Of a stretch of 64,000 nucleotides of DNA, positions 26,454 to 35,305 are shown in pieces. The notes under the pieces were generated by a model. That model did not search any database and had not been told where the DNA came from. It saw only the letters and a list, made by a program, of their open reading frames with translations. The stretch is from Burkholderia seminalis DSM 23518 (lineage in GTDB: Bacteria > Pseudomonadota > Gammaproteobacteria > Burkholderiales > Burkholderiaceae). The stretch is from NCBI RefSeq assembly GCF_902832885.1, contig NZ_CADFDK010000001.1:992001-1056000 (forward strand), read 5' to 3'. Each line of letters begins with the position of its first letter. Position 1 is the stretch's first letter. The position numbers and the translations under genes are program-made.

Positions 26454-27059
26454 TCAGCCGCCCGCTTCGGCGATCCCGGCCCGTACGCGCCGCACCGCCG
26501 TCACGATCGACAGCACGATCAGCAGCCGCCACAGCCAGGCGGCGACGCCGCCGACCGGGAACCCGAGGCCGATCCACAGCGCGAACGCGCCGAGGGCCAG
26601 CGCGCGGTCGCTCTTGCCGAACGGGCCGTCGTAGCGGCGCGTCGCGCCGACGAGCGGGCCGATCAGCCCCGCGCACTCGACGATCACCGCCGTCAGCGCG
26701 AACAGCCAGACGTCCGCCGGAGCGAACGCGGGAATGGCGAGGAACGGCAGCACGAGCGCGACGTCGGACACGATGTCGCCCAGCTCGTTCAGGTACGCGC
26801 CGAGCGTGCTCTTCTGACCGTGCTCGCGCGCGAGCATGCCGTCGATCGCGTTGAGCGCCATGCGCGCGAACAGCCAAAGCGGAATCAGCAGGAACAGCGC
26901 GCGGGCGAACACGCCGAGCCCGGCAAGCGCGCCGACGACGATCGAGCCGCCGGCCGCGAACAGCGTGACCTGGTTGGCCGTGACCCCGCGCGCGGCAAGC
27001 GAATCCGCGAACGGACGCAGACGGTTCTGGAATTTGGGTTTGAGTGCGTAGAGGCTCAT
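26454..27059 (-). CDS. CDP-alcohol phosphatidyltransferase family protein (YnbA-like)
   Basis: A 201-residue integral membrane enzyme that would transfer a phosphatidyl group from CDP-diacylglycerol to an alcohol. The signature is recognisable as Asp73-Gly74-x2-Ala77-Arg78, Gly87 and Asp95. However, the first aspartate of the usual D-xx-DG is Asn70 and the one after Gly87 is Asn91. These positions normally bind metal. I believe ynbA-type relatives share this, but cannot check. It is first in the minus-strand lipid operon, divergent from the acyltransferase gene. Confidence 0.88.
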   Translation of the reverse strand: MSLYALKPKFQNRLRPFADSLAARGVTANQVTLFAAGGSIVVGALAGLGVFARALFLLIPLWLFARMALNAIDGMLAREHGQKSTLGAYLNELGDIVSDVALVLPFLAIPAFAPADVWLFALTAVIVECAGLIGPLVGATRRYDGPFGKSDRALALGAFALWIGLGFPVGGVAAWLWRLLIVLSIVTAVRRVRAGIAEAGG

Positions 27060-27515
27060 CGTTTTATTTGCGCGGCGCTATCGGATACGTTTCCCGCCGC
27101 CATGCCCCGGGCGGCGTAACGGCCTTGGTCGGCCTTCATTGGACGGCCCTAATCGTCGCCGAGCGGCCCCGATGCGTCAAGCATGCGCCCGGCCCGCCCG
27201 CGCGGCGCCAATCTGGCGTTTTTCGGCGAAACTCGCGATAATCCGCTGGCCCGATCGCGGCGCGATCCATTCGAACTGCAGACGGGCACTCGTGCAACAG
27301 CCGATTATCACGCCGCCGACCGGCGCATTCGCCGCGACGCAACAGCGTGCGACGGCGAATCGTCCGATTATCGCGGACCTGCGACAGGCAGCCACGAATT
27401 TGAAAAAATTTAAACAAGAGCCGTCCGGCGCGCATCCTGCCGCGCCGGCATTCCGGGGTTCCGCCCGCCGCGCGTGCGCAGCGGGCCGCGCATGCAGGCA
27501 GGAGGCGTCGCGCCG
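27060..27515. promoter_or_regulatory. Divergent control region of the two lipid operons
   Basis: A 456-bp gap with no supported gene. It must contain promoters for the YnbA-like gene (minus) and the acyltransferase gene (plus). The sequence CCGATTATC occurs twice (about 27300 and 27363), and an AT-rich patch TTGAAAAAATTTAAAC lies at about 27400-27415. Small frames here have no ribosome-binding site or recognisable product. Confidence 0.4.
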
Positions 27516-28148
27516 ATGAACATTCTCAACGTCTGGCAGCGCGATTTCCTGCTGTCCATCGTGCGGCTCGTCGCCGGCGCGTATCCGGTCTGGCATCAGG
27601 CGCCGCCGTCCCCGACGCAGAAGATCTATTTCTCGAATCACACGAGCCACATCGACACGCTCGCGATTCTCGCCGCGCTGCCGCGCGACGTGCGCGCGGT
27701 CGTGCGGCCGGTCGCCGCGCGCGACTACTGGGACAGCAGCGACCTGAAGCGGCACATCGCGCGGAAACTGCTGAACGTCGTGCTGATCGACCGCCACCGC
27801 GAATCGGGCGGCGACCCGCTCGACCCCGTGCGCGACGCGCTGCGGCAGGGCCACTCGATCATCATCTTCCCCGAAGGCACGCGCGGCGCCGACGTGCTGC
27901 CGCAGCCGTTCAAGAGCGGGCTGTTCCATCTCGCGACCGAGTTCCCGAACGTCGCGCTCGCGCCCGTCTACCTCGAGAACCTGCAGCGCATCATGCCGAA
28001 GGGCGCGATCTGGCCCGTGCCGCTGATCTGCAAGGTGCATTTCGGTGCGAACGACGCGCTCGACGCCCAGGAAGACAAGCCGACGTTCCTCGCCCGCATG
28101 CGCGACGCGGTCATCGCGCTCGCGCCGCCGCAACGACCGGCCGGCTGA
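27516..28148 (+). CDS. 1-acylglycerol-3-phosphate acyltransferase (PlsC family)
   Basis: A 210-residue acyltransferase. The HX4D catalytic motif is His42-Asp47 in SNHTSHIDTL and the glycerol-phosphate-binding motif is FPEGTR at 118-123. It would acylate lysophosphatidic acid or a related lysolipid at the inner membrane. The ATG giving MNILNVW is preceded by AGGAGG; the longer in-frame start lacks support. It is followed by the CdsA-like gene 38 bases later, forming the plus-strand half of the lipid block. It is probably a specialised paralogue rather than the housekeeping PlsC. Confidence 0.9.
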   Translation: MNILNVWQRDFLLSIVRLVAGAYPVWHQAPPSPTQKIYFSNHTSHIDTLAILAALPRDVRAVVRPVAARDYWDSSDLKRHIARKLLNVVLIDRHRESGGDPLDPVRDALRQGHSIIIFPEGTRGADVLPQPFKSGLFHLATEFPNVALAPVYLENLQRIMPKGAIWPVPLICKVHFGANDALDAQEDKPTFLARMRDAVIALAPPQRPAG

Positions 28149-28186
28149 ACGCGGCGCCCTCTTCTCCCCTTTTCCGGATATCAACC

Positions 28187-29116
28187 ATGCGAACCCTCTT
28201 CTGGGAACTGGTCGCGGGCGTGACGGGCGTGCTCGTCGTCGCGACCGTGATCGGCGCGATCCTCGGCGCGCGCAGCGGCGGGCAGAACGCGACCATCGCC
28301 AACCTGAACCAGCGCATCCGCGCATGGTGGGCGATGATCGCGATCATGGCCGTCGCGATCGGCCTCGGCAACAACGTCACGTATCTAGTGTTCGCGCTGC
28401 TGTCGTACCTGACGCTGCGCGAGTTCATCACGCTCACGCCGACCACGGCGAGCGACCATACGACGCTCTTCATCGCGTTCTTCATCGCGATCCCCGTGCA
28501 GTACCTGCTGCTCGGCATCAACTGGTACGGGATGTATTCGATCTTCGTGCCCGTCCACCTGTTCTTCGCGATGTCGCTCGTCTCGGCACTCACGCAGGAC
28601 ACGCGCGAATTCCTCAGCCGCAACGCGAAGATCAACTGGGCGCTGATGGTGTGCGTGTACGGGCTGAGCCATGCGCCGGCCGTGCTGATCCTCGACATTC
28701 CGCGCTACGCGGGGCAGAACGCGCTGCTGCTGTTCTTCTTCCTGTTCGTCGTGCAGATCAGCGACGTGCTGCAATACGTCGTCGGCAAGCTGTTCGGGCG
28801 CCGCAAGATCGCGCCGCAGCTGTCGCCGTCGAAGACGGTCGAAGGCTTCGTCGGCGGCGGGCTGCTGGCCACGCTGTGCGGCGCGTCGCTGTATCGCGTG
28901 ACGCCGTTCAGCTTCGGCGCGGCATTCGGGATCTCGCTCGCGATCGTGATCGCGGGTTTCGTCGGCGGGCTCGTGCTGTCGGCCGTCAAGCGCTCGCTCG
29001 GCACGAAGGACTGGGGCTCGATGATCGCCGGCCACGGCGGGATGCTCGATCGCGTCGACTCGATCTGCTTCGCCGCGCCGGTGTTCTTCCACCTCGTGCG
29101 CTATCTGTACGTGTGA
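28187..29116 (+). CDS. Phosphatidate cytidylyltransferase (CdsA family, YnbB-like)
   Basis: A 309-residue polytopic membrane protein that would form CDP-diacylglycerol from phosphatidic acid and CTP. The C-terminal family signature is complete from Ser265: SAVKRSLGTKDWG followed by GHGGMLDR. Together with the acyltransferase it would feed the CDP-alcohol phosphatidyltransferase encoded divergently. It is likely a second copy dedicated to this cluster; the E. coli counterpart would be YnbB. Confidence 0.92.
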   Translation: MRTLFWELVAGVTGVLVVATVIGAILGARSGGQNATIANLNQRIRAWWAMIAIMAVAIGLGNNVTYLVFALLSYLTLREFITLTPTTASDHTTLFIAFFIAIPVQYLLLGINWYGMYSIFVPVHLFFAMSLVSALTQDTREFLSRNAKINWALMVCVYGLSHAPAVLILDIPRYAGQNALLLFFFLFVVQISDVLQYVVGKLFGRRKIAPQLSPSKTVEGFVGGGLLATLCGASLYRVTPFSFGAAFGISLAIVIAGFVGGLVLSAVKRSLGTKDWGSMIAGHGGMLDRVDSICFAAPVFFHLVRYLYV

Positions 29117-29193
29117 CGCGCGGCCGCGCCGGCGCATCAGACATGCCGGCGCCTCCGCACGAACGCATCGACGCAAACCGGCCGGCGACGGCA

Positions 29194-29868
29194 TCAACGC
29201 GGTCGGGCGACCGGCTCCGGATCGAACGTCGCGAGGCCCGGCCAGGCCGCCCGCCCCCACGCGCCGTCGGCCGGCGCGAGCCATCGCTGCACGGCCGCCT
29301 CGTCGACCGCGCGACCGAGCGGATCGGCACGAAACGCCGTGACCCACTGCTTGCGGCCCGCCACGTACGCGCGGCCGAAATCCTCCCAGCCGTCGAAGCA
29401 ATCCTGCGCACGCTGTGCATTGAGCAGCAGCACGCGCCACGCGACGTCCGGCTCGGCCCAGCCCATCAGCATCGCGGCGCGCGCAAAGAAGGCCATCCGC
29501 GCGCAGGCGAACGCGAGCGCGGCGCGCGGTTCGTCGTCGGCGTGCAGCGCGTGGAGATCGGCCCGGAACCACTGCGTTTCCAGCACCCTCGCCAGATGCG
29601 CGCGCGCGTCGTCGTCCGTCGCGTCGGTACGCAATTCCATCTGGTGGAGCATCTGCGCGCGCAGGAACCGGCGCGTGTCGTCGCCCACGCGGCTCGCATC
29701 GGCATCGCTGAAACGGGAGAACTCCGTCGCCTCCACGTACGGAAGCGCAAGCAGCAGCGCCCAGTGCTTGCGCGCGGACAGCACCGACGCACGCGCGCGG
29801 CCGCGCCGGCGCAGGTAGCGGACGATGCGCCACAGGATGAACAGCGCGACGATCAGCTTCAGTGTCAT
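29194..29868 (-). CDS. DUF1266-like protein with N-terminal membrane anchor
   Basis: A 224-residue protein with an N-terminal hydrophobic helix (MTLKLIVALFILWRIVRYL), an Arg-rich stretch, then a helical domain. The segments RARASVLSARKHWALLLALPYVE and GWAEPDVAWRVLLLNAQRAQ recall the DUF1266 family (E. coli YbeR/YbeU), of unknown function. The late segment CFDGWEDFGRAYVAGRKQW fits that family too. It is the last gene of a five-gene minus-strand group. The start was taken at the ATG just after the preceding gene; longer frames overlap that gene. Confidence 0.65.
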   Translation of the reverse strand: MTLKLIVALFILWRIVRYLRRRGRARASVLSARKHWALLLALPYVEATEFSRFSDADASRVGDDTRRFLRAQMLHQMELRTDATDDDARAHLARVLETQWFRADLHALHADDEPRAALAFACARMAFFARAAMLMGWAEPDVAWRVLLLNAQRAQDCFDGWEDFGRAYVAGRKQWVTAFRADPLGRAVDEAAVQRWLAPADGAWGRAAWPGLATFDPEPVARPR

Positions 29869-29881
29869 GGTCGCGGCGCCT

Positions 29882-31096
29882 TCAACTGCCCGGCCGTTGA
29901 GCACCGCGCCCCTCGTACCCGGGCCACGACACGCCCTCGGTCGCGAACCCGGCCGCGGCATCGACCGACGGCGGCTGCGATTGCGGCGCCGTCGCGCGCA
30001 CCGCATAACGCACCGAAGCCGCGCGCGGCGGCCGCCGCGACAACAGCTCGGGCTGCCGTGCCGCCACCAGCCACTCGACGGCAGGCGTCGGCGCGGCGAG
30101 CCGCGCGAACAGTTGCGGATGACGGGCGACGAGTCGCGCTTGCGCCGCGGCCTCGGTCACGTCCTCGATCCGGCACCAGCCGGACGCCGTGCGCACGACG
30201 CCGATCGCAATGCAGTCGTCCGGCGTGCGATCGGTCGTGCCGAGCGCATTCAGGCACGTCAGCAGGTCGCCGACGTAGCGCTCGATCGGCGGCCGGTTCT
30301 GCTTGCCCTTCACCTGATCGACGTCCAGGCCGCCGTCCGCGCGTATCGCGACGCTGATCGTGATGTGCGGCTGGCCGTTCGGGTCGCGAAAGCTCAGGAG
30401 CCGCAGCGTGCGTGCCTCGATCGCCTGCGCGTAGCGTTCGCCGTAGCCGCCCGTCAATGCGCGCCGATCCGCGAACTGGCCGAGGCAGTGACGCATCACG
30501 TAACTCTCGAACGCCATTTCCTCGCGCAGCAGCCCGCTGTCGGGCAACAATTCGACGAAACGTCCGTTGGGCGTGTCGCACCACGTGCGCAGCGCCTCGG
30601 GCCGGCTCTCGCGCCAGCCGCGTGCGACGCGCGCGACCATCCGCGCATGCTCGTGCTCCCACAACGCGAGCGCCTGCGGACAGTTGATCCGGTCGAGCTT
30701 GCCCTCGAGCCCGGTGCCCTTGCGCGACTCGAGAAACTCGACGAGCGTCGCTTCCAGCGCGAGCAGCGCCGGATCCGCCGGATCGACCCATACGACGGGG
30801 GCGGGCGCATCGGCGCGCGATGCGCCCGCCATCTTCGCGGCGGGACCGAAACGGCGGGCCACCCACTCGGGTGGCGCGACGCGCCCCAGCGCGTGCCGCG
30901 CATCGTCGAGCGATGCGATCGTACGCACCGGTTCGAAATTCGCGACGACATGCCGGTAGAAATGGTTAAGCAGCCACGCGCGCACGGCGTGCGCGTCGCC
31001 GCGCGCGGTGCTGCGCGCCGCGATCGCGGCTTTCAATGCGTCCGCGTTCAGCGCATTGCGCGGCGCATAACCGGCTCGCCGAAGCGCGGCCGTCAT
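29882..31096 (-). CDS. PcfJ-like protein, unknown function
   Basis: A 404-residue soluble protein. The central part (about residues 190-280) has FESYVMRHCLGQFADR, then YGERYAQAIEARTLRLLSFR, then VDQVKGKQNRPPIERYV. This order (a His-Cys pair, an 'RIFSLRD'-like strand, an 'xQVKGxxNRPP' end) is what I recall of PcfJ-like proteins, named after a conjugative-plasmid gene but common in chromosomes; their biochemical role is unknown. The ATG giving MTAALRR overlaps the stop of the upstream gene by ATGA. No membrane segment is evident. Confidence 0.6.
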   Translation of the reverse strand: MTAALRRAGYAPRNALNADALKAAIAARSTARGDAHAVRAWLLNHFYRHVVANFEPVRTIASLDDARHALGRVAPPEWVARRFGPAAKMAGASRADAPAPVVWVDPADPALLALEATLVEFLESRKGTGLEGKLDRINCPQALALWEHEHARMVARVARGWRESRPEALRTWCDTPNGRFVELLPDSGLLREEMAFESYVMRHCLGQFADRRALTGGYGERYAQAIEARTLRLLSFRDPNGQPHITISVAIRADGGLDVDQVKGKQNRPPIERYVGDLLTCLNALGTTDRTPDDCIAIGVVRTASGWCRIEDVTEAAAQARLVARHPQLFARLAAPTPAVEWLVAARQPELLSRRPPRAASVRYAVRATAPQSQPPSVDAAAGFATEGVSWPGYEGRGAQRPGS

Positions 31097-33480
31097 TGCC
31101 AGAACTTCCACCAGCGCTTGTTCGACCCGGCGGGCACGGGGTCCGCGTCCGCTGCCGGCGCCAGCCCGCTCGCCTCGCGGATCCGCTGCTCGATCAGCTC
31201 GACGTTCAGGTCGAGCGGTTTGGCCGCGTGCGGGTTGGCAGCCAGCACGTGTTCGTAGAAGCGCTTGACGTCGGCATCGCGACGCAGCTGATACGCCGCG
31301 TTGCCGGCGTCGAGCTGGACGCTCAGGTCGCTCGACGCGATCGCCTGCGCGCGTGCGGCGTCGTACAACGCGGCCGCCTGGTCCGGATGCGACGCCGTCA
31401 TGTAGGTCGCGAAGATGAAGCGCGCGCTCAACGCCTCGGCGGGCAGGTTCCCGTCGACCTGGTCGTTATCGCGCTGCCAGCCGACGAGACGTTCGAGCCA
31501 GATCGGCATTTCGTTGGATCGCTCGACGCGCGACAGCGCACGCACGACGTCGCGCAGGTACCCGTTCGGCCCGTGCCGGCTGTATCCGTTTTCGGCGGCG
31601 TAGTGCCACAGCTGCTCGGCCGCTTCGAGCATCTCGTCGTCCTTGCCCTGACACGTGAGCACGTAGCGTATGCCGTCGTAATGCTCGGCGAACGGGCTCG
31701 CCGCGATGCCGTTGCGATGCAGCTGCAGCGAGTCGTCGTACCGTTCGACCCCGCGATAAAGAATCGCGAGGTTGTTGCACAGCATCGAATACAGATGCGC
31801 GCACGCATCGTACGGGTGCCCGTTGCCCGTCTCGAAGAAGCGCTCCATGCACGCCCGCCCCTGCTCGTACACCGCGGTCTGCAGGCGTGCCAGATCGGCG
31901 CGCACGTCATCGCGCTGCGCCGCCGGCAGCGCTTCGAGCGCGTCGTCGACCTCGTCCTCGATCGACACCGCGAACGCATAGCTCCACAGGCCGCTCGGCA
32001 GCGATGGCGGCGGCAGCTTCAGCGCGGCCGCGACGCCGAGCGCGCGGATCCGCGCGCCGAACAGCACGAATGCCGTGCGATTGTCGTGCAGGTCGCCTTC
32101 CTGCGCGGCGGCGAGCAGTCGCGCCGCCTGCGTCGTCGCGTCGATCCGGCCGTTTTCGCCGTCGTAGGCCGCCGCGAGCCGCGCGATCCACGGATGGCCT
32201 GGCGCGCGCTGCGCGGCAAGCTCGCGCGCGGCGTCGGCGATCGCATGACGCCGCGCGTCGCCATCGAGCGAGCCGAGCGCGGCGAAGAGCGCCGCATGCA
32301 CCGGCGAGCCCGATGCCAGCGGGTCGCGCCACTGCTGGCCCAGTTCGATCAGCCGCTCGAGCGTCGGCCCGAAGCCGGCCGCGCGCATCACGCACAGCGG
32401 CCACCAGACCGACGTGTCGGACGGGTCGGCCAGCCGCGCGTGAACGATGTGCCCGACCGTGTCGAGCATGCTGCCTTCGATCTGGTACACATGGAAGAAT
32501 GCACGGCGGCCGGCTTCGTCGAATCGACCGGCTTCGATCAGCCACGGCAGTTCATATTCGACGAAATCGTCGCCGCCGTCCGACTCGAGGCTGTGTCTCG
32601 CGAATGCACACTGCGCGAGCGCCCCGTCGAGATCGCCCTGCGCGCGCGCCGCACGCGCGGCGAGCCGTGCGACCCTGACCTCCACCTCCCGACGCGGCGG
32701 CAACGCCCAGTCCGCCACGCGCGCTTCGACGGCTTGCCGGATCGTATCGAGCTGCAGCGGCGCGATCTCGATGATCGCGTGGCCGATGCGCAGCCAGTCG
32801 TACGCGTCGATGTCCTGATCGGCGGCGGCCGAGCCGAGCGCCGCCACGGCGGCTTCGGCGGCCGCGCGCGCGTCGGCGGCACGGTCGAGACGCTGCAGCG
32901 CCCACGCGCGCCGGCATTGCCGGTCGGCTTCGTCCCACGCGCGGAACCGGGCCCGCCCGGCAATCGCGCCGTTCAGTGCATGCCGCAGTTCGATCGCATC
33001 GAGCGAATGCGCCGCGCCGTCGCGCTCCAGCGTATCCAGTATGCGCAATCGCACATAACGCTCGGCGTCGAGCGTCGGCGACGTGCGCACCACCTCGTGC
33101 ATCTCGCCGATCGCCTGCGCGACCGAATCGTGCTCGCGCAGGTGATGACCGACCTGCAATCGGTACAGCGCGAGCTGCATGCGGATATCGGGCCGCGCGT
33201 CGGGCGGGGCGGCCTCGTGGACGAGCGCGCCGTCGACGTCGATCACCGCGCGTGCGGCGGCCGGATCGCCCGCGTGCATCCACAGCGTGTGCAGACGTGC
33301 GACCGCGTCGAGCGTATCGGCACGCAACGGCTGCGCGCGCAACCTCGCCGCGAGATCGGTTTCACGGCTCGAATCGCTCTCCTCGAGATCGGCCTCGAGC
33401 CGATTCATCAGGGTGTCGAGTTGTTGGCCCGTGACGGGCATCGTTGTTGTCGTCGTTGTTGTATCGGCGCTGGGAGTCAT
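31093..33480 (-). CDS. Large helical-repeat protein, unknown function
   Basis: A 795-residue soluble protein rich in Ala, Arg, Asp and Leu. It consists of repeated helical pairs that look TPR-like (for example LARLQTAVYEQGRACMERFF and LAILYRGVERYDDSLQLHRN) but without a family I can name. The N-terminus has a run of seven threonines from an ACN repeat. The start ATG (MTPSADTT) has a GGAG site six bases upstream; a longer frame begins without one. It ends in an aromatic, basic tail NKRWWKFWQ. It probably acts as a scaffold for its operon partners (inference). Confidence 0.6.
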   Translation of the reverse strand: MTPSADTTTTTTTMPVTGQQLDTLMNRLEADLEESDSSRETDLAARLRAQPLRADTLDAVARLHTLWMHAGDPAAARAVIDVDGALVHEAAPPDARPDIRMQLALYRLQVGHHLREHDSVAQAIGEMHEVVRTSPTLDAERYVRLRILDTLERDGAAHSLDAIELRHALNGAIAGRARFRAWDEADRQCRRAWALQRLDRAADARAAAEAAVAALGSAAADQDIDAYDWLRIGHAIIEIAPLQLDTIRQAVEARVADWALPPRREVEVRVARLAARAARAQGDLDGALAQCAFARHSLESDGGDDFVEYELPWLIEAGRFDEAGRRAFFHVYQIEGSMLDTVGHIVHARLADPSDTSVWWPLCVMRAAGFGPTLERLIELGQQWRDPLASGSPVHAALFAALGSLDGDARRHAIADAARELAAQRAPGHPWIARLAAAYDGENGRIDATTQAARLLAAAQEGDLHDNRTAFVLFGARIRALGVAAALKLPPPSLPSGLWSYAFAVSIEDEVDDALEALPAAQRDDVRADLARLQTAVYEQGRACMERFFETGNGHPYDACAHLYSMLCNNLAILYRGVERYDDSLQLHRNGIAASPFAEHYDGIRYVLTCQGKDDEMLEAAEQLWHYAAENGYSRHGPNGYLRDVVRALSRVERSNEMPIWLERLVGWQRDNDQVDGNLPAEALSARFIFATYMTASHPDQAAALYDAARAQAIASSDLSVQLDAGNAAYQLRRDADVKRFYEHVLAANPHAAKPLDLNVELIEQRIREASGLAPAADADPVPAGSNKRWWKFWQ

Positions 33481-33564
33481 CGACTTCTCCATCTCGGAAT
33501 CGCGATAGCTTATCAGGACCGACGCGCGAATCAAGCCGACGACAACTGCCGGCACGCGCCCCGC

Positions 33565-34371
33565 TCAGTACCCCTCCCGCAGCGCCTTCGGCACCACGTA
33601 GCGCCCGCGCGCCGCGTCGAACCTCACCGTGTAGCGCGCACGGACGTCCTTGCCGCCGCGCTCGCCCGTCTCCGTGACCGTCAGCGGATAGACGTCGCCC
33701 GCGCCGGTCGTATCCGGCACGATCGCGAACGTGCGGCGCTCGCAATGCGACTTCGCATGATCGCAATCGAGCGACCCGCCGTTGTCCATCGCTTCGTTGA
33801 TGCGCGGCGCGGCTTCGACGATCGCGTTGCCGAGCGGCAGCCAGATCGACCGGCTCGCCTGCGTATAGCCCTGCAGCGTGACGCCGTCGCCGATCACGAA
33901 ACCGAACAGGTGCGGGCCGAGCCGCTCGATGCGGACGGTGCCGGGCTCGCCGCGCTTGCCCGACGCGATATCCGTCTTCTTCACGACGGGCTCGAGCGTG
34001 CCGCCGTCCTGGCTCGGCTTCAGCACGTACAGGTCGATCGTGCCCGGCGTGCCGTCCGAATCCATGCCCGGCACCCCGTTCTGGACGGCCGCCTCGGTCT
34101 CGCCGCACATCGCGAGCAGCGTGCGCGGGCCGTCGGCCGTCGCGACGCGCAGCGCGCCGCACGACGAATAGATGAAGTCGCCCGCATCCGGCTGCCAGCC
34201 CTTGCGATCGGCGCGCCACGTGCCGTACGTGTCGCGGATGAATTTTTGCAGCTGACGCGCGGGAGGGACCGGCTCGGCCGCGTGAACGGGCGCCGCCGCG
34301 GCGAGTACGAACAGCACGGCGAGCGTGGCCGCGAATGGCTTCACGCGTGTTTTCGGGTTCTGGACGTTCAT
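33565..34371 (-). CDS. Secreted protein of the five-gene group, unknown function
   Basis: A 268-residue protein with a clear signal peptide (FAATLAVLFVLAAAAPVHAAEP), predicted to be periplasmic. The mature part has four cysteines, including the pair in SLDCDHAKSHCERR, which may form disulfides. A middle segment PGMDSDGTPGTIDLYVLKP and the ending YTVRFDAARGRYVVPKAL give no family I recognise. The ATG start was chosen because it gives the signal peptide; an in-frame TTG eight codons upstream is possible. Confidence 0.65.
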   Translation of the reverse strand: MNVQNPKTRVKPFAATLAVLFVLAAAAPVHAAEPVPPARQLQKFIRDTYGTWRADRKGWQPDAGDFIYSSCGALRVATADGPRTLLAMCGETEAAVQNGVPGMDSDGTPGTIDLYVLKPSQDGGTLEPVVKKTDIASGKRGEPGTVRIERLGPHLFGFVIGDGVTLQGYTQASRSIWLPLGNAIVEAAPRINEAMDNGGSLDCDHAKSHCERRTFAIVPDTTGAGDVYPLTVTETGERGGKDVRARYTVRFDAARGRYVVPKALREGY

Positions 34372-34414
34372 GGAGATGGGCGATTCGGAGGACAAGGTCG
34401 ATACGGACGGGCCA

Positions 34415-35200
34415 TCAGGGTTGCCGCGGCGCGATGCCGGTGCCGTCCGGTCTCAATCGCGCGCTCGGCACCCAGCCGTCGGCCATGCCATGCGTGCGCG
34501 GATTCAGATACGTGACCGCCGTGAACCGGCCGTATTCGGTCCGCGCGTCGACGTGATCGTGCTCGACGATGAACAGGCCGTCGATCCGGCACGCGTCGTC
34601 CGGCGCGACAAAGAACGGCAGCCGCCCCTTGCCCGTCACGACGCGCCCGGCGTCGCTGCCCGGCACGCGGTCGCCCCGCGCCTGCGCGAGGCGGTTCAGC
34701 GCGTCGCAATCGACGGCGCCGTGCGGGGCCGCATCGGTACGCGCGGAGGCGGCCGGTGGCGCGACGCACGTCGATACGTAGCGCGACAGCGCGTGCCGGT
34801 CGATCTTCAGCACGTCCGGCTGATCGGGATCGCGTGTCACGTCGAGCGCACGCAGCGCATGCGTGTCGAGCGTGACCCAGCCGATCGTCGCGTCGCGGTT
34901 CGGCGTGCCCGGACGGTCGGGGGTGACGAACAACCGGACGCCCAGCACGCCGTCCGGCTGACCGGTCAGCGCCGCGGGCTCGGCGTGGATCGCCTGCCGG
35001 TCGAATGCGGTCTGCCGCAGTGCCGGCACGATCAGTTGCGTAAGCTGTGCGTCGCACGACGCGGACGATGCCGCGTGAGCCGCATGCGCGACGACCGCCC
35101 CGACACTCGCCAGCGCGACGTGCACGGCGAGCGCCGCGAACCGGCGGCCGCGCCCGGCCTCGCCATTCGTGCCGGCCGGCGTTACGATCTCGTTCTTCAT
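34415..35200 (-). CDS. Secreted protein, unknown function
   Basis: A 261-residue protein with signal peptide (FAALAVHVALASVGAVVAHA then AHAASSA), predicted periplasmic. The mature part contains ATIGWVTLDTHALRALDVT and a C-terminal LPFFVAPDDACRIDGLFIVEHDHV. It has four cysteines. The overall style resembles the secreted protein at 33565-34371. It is the first gene of the minus-strand group and is divergent from the LuxR gene with about 105 bases between. I do not recognise the family. Confidence 0.65.
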   Translation of the reverse strand: MKNEIVTPAGTNGEAGRGRRFAALAVHVALASVGAVVAHAAHAASSASCDAQLTQLIVPALRQTAFDRQAIHAEPAALTGQPDGVLGVRLFVTPDRPGTPNRDATIGWVTLDTHALRALDVTRDPDQPDVLKIDRHALSRYVSTCVAPPAASARTDAAPHGAVDCDALNRLAQARGDRVPGSDAGRVVTGKGRLPFFVAPDDACRIDGLFIVEHDHVDARTEYGRFTAVTYLNPRTHGMADGWVPSARLRPDGTGIAPRQP

Positions 35201-35305
35201 TCCATGATCCGTTCGATGCGTGCGGGAAACGCTCGCGAGCCCGTAGCGTACACGCACGGCGCGGCACCGCCAGCGCGCATCGGCCGGCCCGACACGGACA
35301 TACGC

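Noticed and set aside
27139-27519. A 126-codon plus-strand frame before the acyltransferase
   Set aside because: No family, no ribosome-binding site, and it overlaps the well-supported acyltransferase start.
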